Below, piece after piece: positions 1-7,312 of a DNA stretch of 40,869 bases. The DNA comes from Pseudomonadota bacterium. Its GTDB lineage: Bacteria > Pseudomonadota > Gammaproteobacteria > Burkholderiales > Casimicrobiaceae. The stretch lies in contig JAFEDD010000037.1 of the NCBI GenBank assembly GCA_018241765.1, forward strand, positions 9,194 to 50,062. The letters are read 5' to 3'. The notes under the pieces were generated by a model. It did no database searches. It was not told where the DNA came from and saw only the letters and a list, made by a program, of their open reading frames with translations. Numbering within the stretch: position 1 is the first letter of the stretch; each line of letters begins with the position of its first letter. Both the position numbers and the translations under genes were made by a program.

Positions 1-528
1 GACGTCAAGCCGTCGCCTACAGCTCGTAGGCGCGGGCTTGACCGCGCTTGGTTGCATTCGATGACCGTTGACGATGAATCAACCCCACGAAAGCGACGTC
101 AAGCCGTCGCCTACAACCCGTAGGCGCGGGCTTGACCGCGCTTGGCTGCATTCGATGACCGTTGACGATGAATCAACCCCACGAAAGCGACGTCAAGCCG
201 TCGCCTACAGTTGGTAGGCGCGGGCTCGACCGCGCTTGGCCGCATTCGATGACCGTTGACGATGACTCGACCCCACGCAAGCGACGTCAAGCCGTCGCCT
301 ACAACCGGTAGGCGCGGGCTTGACCGCGCTTGGCCGCATTCAATGACCGCTGGCGATGATCAACACCACGCAAGCGACGTCAAGCCGTCGCCTACAAGTT
401 GTAGGCGCGGGCTCGACCGCGCTTGGCTGCACTCGATGACCGTTGACGATGAATCAACCCCACGAAAGCGACGTCAAGCCGTCGCCTACAGCACGTAGGC
501 GCGGGCTCGACCGCGCTTGGGTGTATTC
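1..528. repeat. Tandem array of ~94-bp hairpin units with variable loops
   Basis: Five full units and one partial unit begin at 1, 95, 189, 283, 376 and 470 (period 94, once 93). Each unit starts with GACGTCAAGCCGTCGCCTAC, then about 5 nt, then GTAGGCGCGGGCTTGAC, so the two halves form a long stem (about 25 bp if extended, with four mismatches). The 4 nt before the right arm are gctc, accc, gttg, accg, agtt and gcac: different in all six copies, while the rest is nearly identical. The linker between hairpins also carries a small inverted repeat, GTTGA/TCAAC. The array is cut by the window start, so its true length is unknown. Short reading frames across it come from the repeat and are not genes. 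Function is unknown; a REP-like or structured-RNA role is inference. Confidence 0.93.
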
Positions 529-676
529 GCACTATCGTTCGCAGGGCTTCGAGGAGGTGTTCAACGCGACGTTCCGCCGCTGGCGCGCCGCGACCGGCCG
601 GGGGGCGATTTTCTGGTTTACTCGGATGTCGCATGGATTGCACCGACCGTTCGCGAAATTGCCTTGTGAGGATGGC

Positions 677-1066
677 ATGAACGACCAACGCAACCCATCC
701 TCACGCAAGCGCCGCTCAACGCCCATGGCGGTGGGCGTGCTGGCGCTGCTCTGCATCATCGCGTTCGTGCTGTGGGCGCAGCGCGGCTTGGCGTTCTGCG
801 ATCCCCCAAGGGTCAGCCCGGGTGGGAGCTACGAGATTGTGAAATGTGAGCCTTTGTATAGCTCATACACTTGGTCGCGAGGAACGTTGCCGCGCTTCAT
901 GAAGTTTCGTGACTGCGTCCGCAAGATCGATCTGGGTAGCAGTGGAATCGTGAACCTCGCTGGAAACGGCCGAATTTGGTGGCCAACGGCCGAGTTCCTG
1001 GAGATTAGGGTTGGCGTCGGTGATAGCGCTGTCCGCGTGCCGGTTACGGCGCCCGACGGGCGGTGA
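677..1066 (+). CDS. Small membrane-anchored hypothetical protein
   Basis: A 129-residue protein of no family I recognise. The N-terminus is basic (NPSSRKRRS), followed by one hydrophobic segment at about residues 16-35, so it is probably an inner-membrane anchored or exported protein with its C-terminal part in the periplasm. The remainder contains Cys in CDPP, VKCEP and RDCVRK and could be disulphide-bonded. The frame stays open upstream into the 94-bp repeats, but ATG 677 is chosen because GAGGA lies at the right distance before it and the upstream part encodes only repeat sequence. It stands alone, between the repeat array and a palindromic element. Real coding status is moderately likely, from the start signal and the membrane segment. 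Confidence 0.55.
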   Translation: MNDQRNPSSRKRRSTPMAVGVLALLCIIAFVLWAQRGLAFCDPPRVSPGGSYEIVKCEPLYSSYTWSRGTLPRFMKFRDCVRKIDLGSSGIVNLAGNGRIWWPTAEFLEIRVGVGDSAVRVPVTAPDGR

Positions 1067-1120
1067 AGCCACGGCGCCCAGACCGAATGGGAGAGGCTGA
1101 GAAAAAATCCCCCATGCCCG

Positions 1121-1222
1121 CCATGCACGCCAAAACACCCCCACTCATCGTTGCCAATACTCGCCATAGCCCGAGCTATGGCTGCGTTTTCCGCCTCGAT
1201 TGGGCGTGTTTTGACGCACCTC
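1121..1222. repeat. Palindromic intergenic element
   Basis: Nested inverted repeats share a centre at about 1172. The inner stem is GCCATAGC (1163-1170) and GCTATGGC (1175-1182) around CCGA. The outer stem is GCCAAAACAC (1129-1138) and GTGTTTTGAC (1206-1215). It fills the gap between the small membrane protein and the converging hydrolase gene. The rest of 1067-1314 holds nothing else I can support. It resembles short dispersed palindromes of proteobacteria; it may act as a bidirectional terminator, but no T-run is present. Confidence 0.75.
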
Positions 1223-1314
1223 TCGGGCACGGTCAATTTATTCTCAACGTCTGAGTTGCCGCTGAACTGATGATCCGGTCGCGCCGCGCGTGCGGCAGGC
1301 CGGGCGGCTCGTCG

Positions 1315-2130
1315 TCAGGGCGTCCGCTGCTCGCGCGCGGGTTCTGGTGACGCCAGTGCGGCCGGTGTCGCCGCGCCTTCCCAATGCAGATGATGAAAGT
1401 CGAAGCCGCTCGCGATGGCGGGCTTGACGACGTCGAAGTAGGGCGAGACGTCGAAGTCGCGCGGCACGAACAGGCTGTAGTTGCGCACATGCAGGATTTC
1501 GTCGATGCAATCGGCGCGGCTGGCGTCGCCGCGATGCACCGTCTCGATGATCGGCAGGATCGGGTAGCGGATCGATTCGAAGGCCTGCGCGATCAGCGTC
1601 GAGCAGATGGCGCGCGTCGGGTCGCCGCTGCCGAGGGCCAGCATGCGTCGCCGAAAGCGCGACGGCACCGGCGGGTGCGGCAACAGATAGCGCGCGAGGT
1701 CGGCGAGGTTCTTCAAGTCGTATTGCTCGCCGAGGCGAGCGACGGCAAACGCGCACAACCGCGCCAGATCATCGGTGGCGAGTCCGACCGGCCGGCAGAT
1801 GCGACCGTGCCAGCCCGCGTAGGTCGACAGCGGCACCGCGCGCACGCCGTCGACGATGTCGGCCTCGATCAGGCTCAACGGCTCGCCGTCGGGCGCGTGC
1901 AAGCCCGTCGCGTCGCCGACACACAACGCTGCGTGCGACCACGTCGATTGCGTCAGGTATTTGATGGCGCTGCTCACCCGCGACACGCCCTCGATCAGCA
2001 GCACGTCACCGGCCCGTACATGGGCCGCGAGTTGGGCGCGATCGAGCGGCCAGCCGGCGCTCGTGTTGCGAATCGGTCGGGTCAGGTAGCGGCCAAGGCG
2101 ACCGCCGACCCATTGCGTCAGGCGGTTCAT
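1315..2130 (-). CDS. YiiX/YebB-like NlpC/P60-family cysteine hydrolase
   Basis: A 271-residue protein with the permuted papain-like order of the YiiX/YebB family: GDVLLIEG at about 41-48, a His in the STWSHAAL segment (H66), an acidic LIEAD at 87-91 and the nucleophilic Cys in AICSTLIAQAF (C176). Family members hydrolyse amide or ester bonds in lipids, peptides or cell-wall material; the substrate here cannot be read from sequence. There is no clear signal peptide. The C-terminal 30 residues, rich in Ala/Pro, lie outside the domain. It lies 78 bp downstream of the LysE gene on the same strand and may be co-transcribed with it. Family assignment is good; function is open. Confidence 0.85.
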   Translation of the reverse strand: MNRLTQWVGGRLGRYLTRPIRNTSAGWPLDRAQLAAHVRAGDVLLIEGVSRVSSAIKYLTQSTWSHAALCVGDATGLHAPDGEPLSLIEADIVDGVRAVPLSTYAGWHGRICRPVGLATDDLARLCAFAVARLGEQYDLKNLADLARYLLPHPPVPSRFRRRMLALGSGDPTRAICSTLIAQAFESIRYPILPIIETVHRGDASRADCIDEILHVRNYSLFVPRDFDVSPYFDVVKPAIASGFDFHHLHWEGAATPAALASPEPAREQRTP

Positions 2131-2208
2131 CGGCGACGCGCCGCGCCGTGGTGTGGGTCGCGTGGCGCGCTCGGGCGGGCGTTCGGCCGACGGAGCATGC
2201 TCGCTGCC

Positions 2209-2820
2209 TCAGCGCGTCATGGGCAAGGCAATGCCCATGGCCATGAACAAGCCGCCGCAGGTCTGATTGAAGCGGCGGCCGGCGCGGCGCAGCCAGGGGC
2301 GGATATGGTGCGCGAGCAGCGCAAGCAGCCACTCGATGAGGACTTCGACGGCGACGAAGATCGTGGCCATGGTCAGGAATTGCGGCATCAGTTCACGCGA
2401 GGCATCGATGAACTGCGGCAGAAACGCGCCGTAGAACAAGAGCGCCTTGGGGTTTGAGATCGCCGTCAGCAACCCTTGCCGAAACATCGCGCGGCCGGTG
2501 AGCGGCGCGTGCTCCGAACCGTCTTCGAGCACCACCGGCGGCGCGCGCCAGAGCTGGATGCCGAGCCAGATCAGATAGGCGCCGCCAATCAGCTTGAGCA
2601 CGATCAGCGCGTGGGCGGAAGCCTTCAGCAACGCGCCGATGCCCGCCATCGACAGCGCGATCAGCAGCAGAAAGCCGAGCGCGCCGCCCCACACCGTGAA
2701 CCATGTGCGGCGCTGGCCATGCAGCGCTCCGTGCGTGAGCACGAGCAGGCTGTTGGGCCCCGGCGTCAGCGACAGACCGAAGGCGGCGACGAGATAGAGC
2801 AACAGGGTGTGGCTGGCCAT
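2209..2820 (-). CDS. LysE/RhtB-family amino-acid exporter
   Basis: A 203-residue integral membrane protein. The N-terminus carries the family signature LSLTPGPNSLLVLTHGALHG, followed by GALGFLLLIALSMAGIGALL, LIGGAYLIWLGIQLWR and the SNPKALLFYGAFLPQF block, all typical of LysE/RhtB exporters with about six membrane helices. Such proteins export amino acids (homoserine, threonine, lysine, leucine or similar) driven by the proton gradient; specificity cannot be told. The frame is open upstream, but ATG 2820 places the first helix at the N-terminus as in the family. No strong ribosome binding site is visible. It precedes the YiiX-like gene. Confidence 0.9.
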   Translation of the reverse strand: MASHTLLLYLVAAFGLSLTPGPNSLLVLTHGALHGQRRTWFTVWGGALGFLLLIALSMAGIGALLKASAHALIVLKLIGGAYLIWLGIQLWRAPPVVLEDGSEHAPLTGRAMFRQGLLTAISNPKALLFYGAFLPQFIDASRELMPQFLTMATIFVAVEVLIEWLLALLAHHIRPWLRRAGRRFNQTCGGLFMAMGIALPMTR

Positions 2821-2896
2821 GGCGCAATTGTCGCGCGATTCGTTGCGGATCGAAGTCGCCGCATTCAGGAAACGCCGATCGTGCCCCGATCGGCGT

Positions 2897-3280
2897 TCAG
2901 CCGCGCACGAACAGCGTGCGCAGAGGCTCGGTGCCGCGTTGCGCGCTCCAGTGGCCGTGCACGGCAGCGTCAAACTCGGCGCCCTCCGGCAACACGTCGG
3001 CCGAATAGAAATGCTCGCCTGGCGCAAAGACGCGCGAGCTGCCGTCGGCGAGCCCGATTTCCATGGCGCCGCTCAGGATGAACACCCATTGCGGCGTGCC
3101 GGTGCAGTGCGGCGCACTGCGGAACCCGACCGGACTCTCGCGCAACTGCATGCCCGAGGCGTCCATGCACGCCGAGAGCATCGACTGCGGCGAGCCGTGA
3201 TCGAGCCCAATGGCGGCTTCGCGGAAGCGGGCGCGGCCGTCGGGGCCGGTGTCGAGGATGATCTGGGTGAAGTGGCTCAT
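2897..3280 (-). CDS. Cupin-domain protein
   Basis: A 127-residue single-domain cupin. The core reads PQWVFILSGAMEIGLADGSS followed by FAPGEHFYSADVLPEG, the two cupin motifs; His in SAPHC and GEHFYSAD are candidate metal ligands. Small cupins of this type bind metal and act as isomerases, dioxygenases or sugar/amino-acid sensors; the substrate is unknown. ATG 3280 is used; a GTG at 3319 in the same frame would add 13 residues that begin with the same MSHF tetrapeptide, probably fortuitous. It is 42 bp after the stop of the preceding minus-strand gene and may belong to the same transcript. Confidence 0.8.
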   Translation of the reverse strand: MSHFTQIILDTGPDGRARFREAAIGLDHGSPQSMLSACMDASGMQLRESPVGFRSAPHCTGTPQWVFILSGAMEIGLADGSSRVFAPGEHFYSADVLPEGAEFDAAVHGHWSAQRGTEPLRTLFVRG

Positions 3281-3322
3281 CGGGGGACGGTCGCGGGGGA
3301 CGGGGACGAAGTGTGACACGCC

Positions 3323-3919
3323 TCAGTGGCGGATGTCGATGCGCTCGACGTAGACCGTCTCGCAGGCGCCGGCGCCGGTGTCAGTGCGGCTGAGCGAGGT
3401 TCGCCACAGAGCGCCGTTCGGCATCTCGACGTCGACCAGCATGCCCTCGAACTCGACGATTTCGCCGACGCGAACGCGATCGATCAGCCGTGCGATGGTG
3501 GGGTTCGCGGCGATCAGGTGCATGTTGGCGCTATTCGTCGTGATCATCTCGGACGGGATGGGGAGCCTGTCGCCGCGCGCCTTGACGTAGTACCAGCGAT
3601 CGCTCTGGGTGATCGAGAGCGAATCGAGCGTGTTGCTGTCGGACATGATGCCCCAGCCCAGCGCGAGATCGCGCGGCATCAGGTGCGCGCCGCGGGCGAG
3701 CCGATAGCGCTCGCCGCTCAGGACCCGCGCCTTGACGGCGAAGCGGGCGCGTGGCCGCAGCCGGTATCGATCGAGCGTGAAAACGGGTGCCTCGATGTCG
3801 CGCTGCAGCGGCTCGGCCGGCGCGAGTACGCCGGGTGGCTGACTGATGGCGCGATCGGCCCAGTCACGCGCTGCCGCGATCAGCGCAACGACGACGAGCA
3901 GCGCGGCGATGAGCGGCAT
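3323..3919 (-). CDS. Membrane-anchored protein of unknown function
   Basis: A 198-residue protein I cannot place in a named family. Residues 1-17 form a hydrophobic N-terminal anchor or signal (MPLIAALLVVVALIAAARDW). The body is beta-rich with segments such as FAVKARVLSGERYRL, RWYYVKARGDRL and VRVGEIVEFEGMLVDVEM, which look like an OB-like or barrel fold exposed in the periplasm; that fold reading is inference. It begins 3 nt after the stop of the S4 RNA-binding gene, so the two are almost certainly co-transcribed. No catalytic motif is visible. Confidence 0.75.
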   Translation of the reverse strand: MPLIAALLVVVALIAAARDWADRAISQPPGVLAPAEPLQRDIEAPVFTLDRYRLRPRARFAVKARVLSGERYRLARGAHLMPRDLALGWGIMSDSNTLDSLSITQSDRWYYVKARGDRLPIPSEMITTNSANMHLIAANPTIARLIDRVRVGEIVEFEGMLVDVEMPNGALWRTSLSRTDTGAGACETVYVERIDIRH

Positions 3920-3922
3920 GAC

Positions 3923-4168
3923 TCACGGCGCCCCGTCGGGCGCATGCACATGGATGGTCACGCCGGGCAGCGTGACCTTCTGATGCGCGCGGATCTTCGC
4001 CGTCTTGCGCGATTCGGGCACGTCGTCGACGGCAACGCAGCTGGAGGCCACGATCGCCTTGCCCTCGCCGCCGCTGGCGGCAACGCCGACGTGTTTCAGC
4101 AAATGGTGCAGTTCGACGTGATCGTCGCGCAGCACGAAATGAAGGACCTGGATCGGGGGGCGACGCAT
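3923..4168 (-). CDS. S4-domain RNA-binding protein, YbcJ-like
   Basis: An 81-residue protein that is essentially one S4 domain. It shows the usual pattern VELHHLLKHVGVAASGGEGK followed by AIVASSCVAVDD and ESRKTAKIRAHQKV. S4 domains bind structured RNA, commonly rRNA or tRNA, and YbcJ-like single-domain forms are thought to act in ribosome or RNA metabolism. It is the first gene of a two-gene unit with the unknown membrane protein. The ATG at 4168 is the natural family start. The family call is secure, the role is not. Confidence 0.85.
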   Translation of the reverse strand: MRRPPIQVLHFVLRDDHVELHHLLKHVGVAASGGEGKAIVASSCVAVDDVPESRKTAKIRAHQKVTLPGVTIHVHAPDGAP

Positions 4169-4236
4169 GGCGCGCAGTATGACACCGAACGCGTGCCGTC
4201 GCGCGTTTGACGCGCATCAAAATTCGGCGCGTCGCC

Positions 4237-4264
4237 CTTGAGAATTCGTGCGCGGAGCCAATCT
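4237..4264 (+). promoter_or_regulatory. Candidate sigma-32 (heat-shock) promoter of hsp20
   Basis: CTTGAGA at 4237-4243 resembles the sigma-32 -35 element CTTGAAA. After a 14-bp spacer, CCAATCT at 4258-4264 is a partial match to the -10 element CCCCATnT. It lies about 75 bp before the hsp20 start. The match is imperfect, and the assignment rests partly on the identity of the downstream gene. Confidence 0.45.
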
Positions 4265-4340
4265 GCAAGTGCATCGAGGCACGCAGCACCGAGCGCGCGA
4301 GCGCAAGGGTTGTGGCGCCCCCAACCCAACGATCAGGAGC

Positions 4341-4769
4341 ATGACCATGAACTCATTGATGGCCCGCAACAGCCTCTTCGACGACATCTTCCGCGACTTC
4401 ACGCCCGGCTACTTCATCAAGCCCTTGCATGGCGACGCGCTTCCCGCGCAGGTCAAGGTCGATGTGAAAGAGATCGACAGCGGTTACGTCGTGAACGCCG
4501 AACTGCCCGGCGTCAACAAGGACGACATTCACGTCGGTATCGATGGCAACGTGGTGACGTTGCGCGCCGAGGTGAAGCAGGAAGACAAGAAGACCGAGGG
4601 CGAGAAGGTACTGCGCAGCGAGCGCTACTATGGCGCGGTGTCGCGCAGCTTCCAGCTGCCCGTCGAGATCGATGCCGCGGCCGCGAAGGCGAAGTACGAC
4701 AACGGCGTGCTGTCGCTGACCCTTCCGAAGAAAAGCGGTCCTGGTGTCCAGCGTCTGGCCATCGAATGA
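4341..4769 (+). CDS. Small heat-shock protein, Hsp20/alpha-crystallin family
   Basis: A 142-residue small heat-shock protein, an ATP-independent holdase that binds unfolding proteins in the cytoplasm. The short N-terminal region (MARNSLFDDIFRDF) is followed by the alpha-crystallin domain at about 38-130, including AELPGVNKDDIHV and the conserved strand motif NGVLSLTLPKK. The C-terminal tail is short and has no clear I-x-I motif. ATG 4341 is preceded by CAGGAGC, an ideal ribosome binding site, and discards an upstream extension of the open frame. It is monocistronic and converges on a DUF2892 gene. A sigma-32-like promoter lies upstream. Confidence 0.95.
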   Translation: MTMNSLMARNSLFDDIFRDFTPGYFIKPLHGDALPAQVKVDVKEIDSGYVVNAELPGVNKDDIHVGIDGNVVTLRAEVKQEDKKTEGEKVLRSERYYGAVSRSFQLPVEIDAAAAKAKYDNGVLSLTLPKKSGPGVQRLAIE

Positions 4770-4781
4770 TGCAATGACGAT

Positions 4782-4823
4782 GTCGCGGACCGCGTGCGCT
4801 CACGCGCGAGCGCGGCCCGCGAC
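4782..4823. terminator. GC-rich hairpin between convergent genes
   Basis: GTCGCGG (4782-4788) pairs with CCGCGAC (4817-4823), with further CGCG/CGCG pairing inside. It lies between the convergent ends of hsp20 and the DUF2892 gene. No T-run follows on either strand, so a terminator role is only suggested by position. Confidence 0.35.
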
Positions 4824-4837
4824 GGCCATCGGCGCGA

Positions 4838-5044
4838 TCAGCGCGCCGGTGGCTGATCGCGCATCTTGCAGGTCTTGATGCCGAAGATCGCGTAGGGCGG
4901 GCACCAGCCGATCAGGCCGGTGGCGAGCGGCACCACGCCGAGCCAGCCCCACCAGCCGACCGTTCCGGTCGCGGCGAGCGCGATCAGCACGAGTCCAACG
5001 ATGATGCGCAAGGCGCGGTCGATGCCGCCGACGTTTTTGTTCAT
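4838..5044 (-). CDS. DUF2892-family small inner-membrane protein
   Basis: A 68-residue protein with two hydrophobic helices and the family signatures NVGGIDRALRIIVG at the N-terminus and WCPPYAIFGIKTC at the C-terminus. This matches DUF2892, the membrane part found alone or fused to rhodanese domains as in YgaP. The two Cys (in GWCPP and KTC) are conserved in the family. ATG 5044 is supported by AAGGAGAACACC directly upstream; an earlier in-frame ATG at 5089 has no such site. Its function is unknown; sulphur or thiol handling is suggested only by the fusion partners of the family. Confidence 0.9.
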   Translation of the reverse strand: MNKNVGGIDRALRIIVGLVLIALAATGTVGWWGWLGVVPLATGLIGWCPPYAIFGIKTCKMRDQPPAR

Positions 5045-5290
5045 GGTGTTCTCCTTCGGAACTTCGCAAGTTTCGGACGCGAAACGCAATGGCCGCGACC
5101 GGGCGCATCCGCGTGAACCGCGGCAAAACCGTCGCGGCCGAACGCGGCGCCATCGCCATTAGAGTACGAATCGGCAAACGTTGCCGTGATCGGCGTCAGA
5201 TGACGGCGTGATCGTGCGTGCGCGCGGCACGGCGGCGGGGGCGTGACCGGCGTGCCATTGTCATGCGCCCGCGGTGGCGGTGGCGTGACA

Positions 5291-5319
5291 TTGCGTAACG
5301 TGGAGCGCCGCGCTATCAG
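5291..5319 (+). promoter_or_regulatory. Candidate sigma-70 promoter for yfiRNB
   Basis: TTGCGT (5291-5296) and TATCAG (5314-5319) are separated by exactly 17 bp and lie 57 bp before the yfiR start. The matches to TTGACA/TATAAT are partial. The rest of the 5045-5375 gap holds no gene I can support; it must also contain the divergent DUF2892 promoter. Confidence 0.4.
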
Positions 5320-5375
5320 ACAATTCGCCCGCCCCGAACGTACACAAGCGCGCGCCTTTCCCGCAAAATCGCGCG

Positions 5376-5951
5376 ATGGGGGAGATTCACCGGCACCGAA
5401 TCGACGCGACGCAGCGGGCGGCTTGGCGCACGCGCGCGGCCCTGTTGGCGGCGCTGATCGCTGGCTGTCTGTCCGTCGCGCCGGCCTTCGCGTTGTCCAA
5501 CGAGGAGTGGGTGTCCGCCTTCGTGCGCTTCGTCGATTGGCCCGGCCTCGGCAGCGACAACGCGCTCGTCGTCTGCGCCCCGCCCGGGACACCCGAGCTC
5601 GATCTGGTCGGCAAGCCCGTGCGCGGTGTGTCGCTGCTGGTGTTGCGACTCGGCAATCCGCGCTATGTCGATCGCTGCCAGATTTTCGCGGCGCTGGCGC
5701 GTCCGGACAAGGCGACGGAGACGAACGGCTTCGACTGGACGCCGTGGATCGCAGCGACGCGCAGCAAACCGATTTTGACGATCGGCCGTGGCACTGCGGC
5801 TTGCGAGCAAGGCGCGGCCATCTGTCTCGTACCCGACGATGGCGGCAGCGGCGAGAGCTATCGCGTCAACCTCGAGACGCTGGCGCGTGCGGGGCTCAAG
5901 GTGAAGTCGCAACTGCTGCGCACGCCGGCGCTGCTCGGCAAGACGGAGTGA
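5376..5951 (+). CDS. yfiR: YfiR-family periplasmic repressor of diguanylate cyclase
   Basis: A 191-residue YfiR (DUF4154) protein. Residues 1-40 form a signal peptide (basic start, hydrophobic core, cut near PAFA-LS). The mature part has the family patterns FVRFVDWPG, LVVCAPPG, CQIFAALA and SKPILTIGRG. Several Cys are present; in Pseudomonas YfiR, disulphides stabilise the protein. YfiR binds the periplasmic domain of the cyclase YfiN and keeps it off, linking redox or envelope state to cyclic-di-GMP. It is first in a tight three-gene operon with yfiN and yfiB; the stop at 5949-5951 is followed 3 nt later by an ATG. Confidence 0.9.
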   Translation: MGEIHRHRIDATQRAAWRTRAALLAALIAGCLSVAPAFALSNEEWVSAFVRFVDWPGLGSDNALVVCAPPGTPELDLVGKPVRGVSLLVLRLGNPRYVDRCQIFAALARPDKATETNGFDWTPWIAATRSKPILTIGRGTAACEQGAAICLVPDDGGSGESYRVNLETLARAGLKVKSQLLRTPALLGKTE

Positions 5952-6043
5952 GCGATGAGCCGGCGCGACGACACCAACGCCATCGACGCGCCGCTTGCGA
6001 GCGAGATGGTGCGGCCGCGCGGTCGGTATCGATCTCGGCGCAG

Positions 6044-7312
6044 GTGAGTCGGGCGGTGTTGATCGCCACGACGCTCGCGGTGCTGGCGACGATGGTTTCG
6101 ATGATGGCCGTGGTCGGTGCGCTCGCGATCGGGTCGATGCAGCAGCGCGCCGACACCATCGCGGAACTGCTGGCCGCGAACTCCGACGTGGCGCTCGCGC
6201 TGCGCGACGCTGAGCGCGGGCGACAGGCGCTCGCGGCGTTGGATGGATCGAGCGCCGTGCACAGTGCGCGGCTGTTGCTTGCCAACGATGTGCCCCTCAG
6301 CACCTACGCACCGAGGCGAGGGCATCTCGATGACAACAACGCGCTGTTTGGGGAATGGGACCAGGTCTGGAGCACCTGGCTGCCGTTCATCGGCGAGCGC
6401 ACGGTGCGCCGCCCGGTCATGAATGGCGGCGACCTGTTGGGCTATGTCGAGGTGACGGTGTTCGGCCCCCAGCTCGCGCGTGCGCTGCTGTTCTTCTTGA
6501 TGTGCGGCGCCTTCGTGCTGCTGTTGATGTCGATCGGATGGGCGTTCCTGTCGGGCACCATCGGGCGCCGCATCACGCTGCCGCTGATGCGCTTGACGAA
6601 CGTCGCGCGCCACATCCGCGATACCGGTGAATTCAAGCATCGCGTTCCGCGCACGCAGGTCGTCGAAGTGCAGCAATTGAGTGAGGAGTTCAACGCGATG
6701 CTCGACGAGATCGAGTTGCGCAGCGCCGAACTCAACGAGCGCAACAAGCAGCTCGCGCGGCTCGCGTTCTACGACCCGCTGACGGGCGCCGCCAACCGCG
6801 TGTTGCTGCTCGACCGCATCACGCAACTGATCGACGCCCACGCCCGCGATGATCGCGGCTTTGCCGTTGTCGAGTTCGATCTCGATGGCTTCAAGCTGCT
6901 GAACGATCAACTCGGGCATTCCGGGGGGGATGAGTTTCTGCGCGCAATGAGCACGCGTTGCCGCGCCGAGCTGCGCGCGACCGACACCTTCGCGCGGCTC
7001 GGAGGCGACGAGTTCGTGGTGCTGTTGCCGCACGTCGACAGCCGCGAGCGCGCGGCGATCGTCGCGGCAAAACTGGCCGAGGCGGTGCACGCCGCCAACC
7101 ATGTGCACACCCTGCCGATCAGCTGCACGGCGAGCTTCGGCATCGGCCTCTATCCCGAGGATGGCCGTTCCACCAACGAAATCATGGCGCGCGTCGACGC
7201 TGCCATGTATGACGCCAAGGCAGCGGGACGCAATGGCATCCGCTTCGTCAGCGACGTGAAGGGGGCAGACAACGATGGACGCAGATCGAACACCGATGCC
7301 TCGACGCGCTGA
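6044..7312 (+). CDS. yfiN: YfiN-like membrane diguanylate cyclase (GGDEF)
   Basis: The frame encodes a transmembrane helix (VLIATTLAVLATMVSMM), a periplasmic sensor region of CHASE8 type, a second helix (ALLFFLMCGAFVLLLMSIGW), a HAMP linker and a GGDEF domain with intact GGDEF at about 320-324 (counted from 6044). RATD five residues before it is a complete inhibitory I-site. It makes cyclic-di-GMP at the inner membrane and would be restrained by YfiR. The start is uncertain: GTG 6044 has no good ribosome site and leaves almost no cytoplasmic N-terminus, whereas ATG 5955, with GGAG before it, opens a different frame (MSRRDDTNAIDAP...) that stops at 6045-6047. A one-base gap in the sequence would join the two into a protein of about 450 residues. 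Confidence 0.85.
   Translation: MSRAVLIATTLAVLATMVSMMAVVGALAIGSMQQRADTIAELLAANSDVALALRDAERGRQALAALDGSSAVHSARLLLANDVPLSTYAPRRGHLDDNNALFGEWDQVWSTWLPFIGERTVRRPVMNGGDLLGYVEVTVFGPQLARALLFFLMCGAFVLLLMSIGWAFLSGTIGRRITLPLMRLTNVARHIRDTGEFKHRVPRTQVVEVQQLSEEFNAMLDEIELRSAELNERNKQLARLAFYDPLTGAANRVLLLDRITQLIDAHARDDRGFAVVEFDLDGFKLLNDQLGHSGGDEFLRAMSTRCRAELRATDTFARLGGDEFVVLLPHVDSRERAAIVAAKLAEAVHAANHVHTLPISCTASFGIGLYPEDGRSTNEIMARVDAAMYDAKAAGRNGIRFVSDVKGADNDGRRSNTDASTR

Noticed and set aside
1-528. CRISPR-like array
   Set aside because: The period is 94 bp, and the linkers between hairpins are nearly identical from unit to unit; there are no unique spacers of 30-40 bp and no cas genes.
256-1066. Repeat-encoded proteins reading through the 94-bp units
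   Set aside because: The open frames follow the repeat, the period is not a multiple of three, and no start signal supports them; only the part from 677 has gene-like features.
1384-2457. 357-codon plus-strand frame
   Set aside because: Shadow of the YiiX-like and LysE genes, which both show clear family motifs on the other strand.
5243-6043. Long upstream extension of the YfiN frame
   Set aside because: It overlaps yfiR completely in another frame and encodes Arg/Ala-rich sequence typical of a shadow frame.
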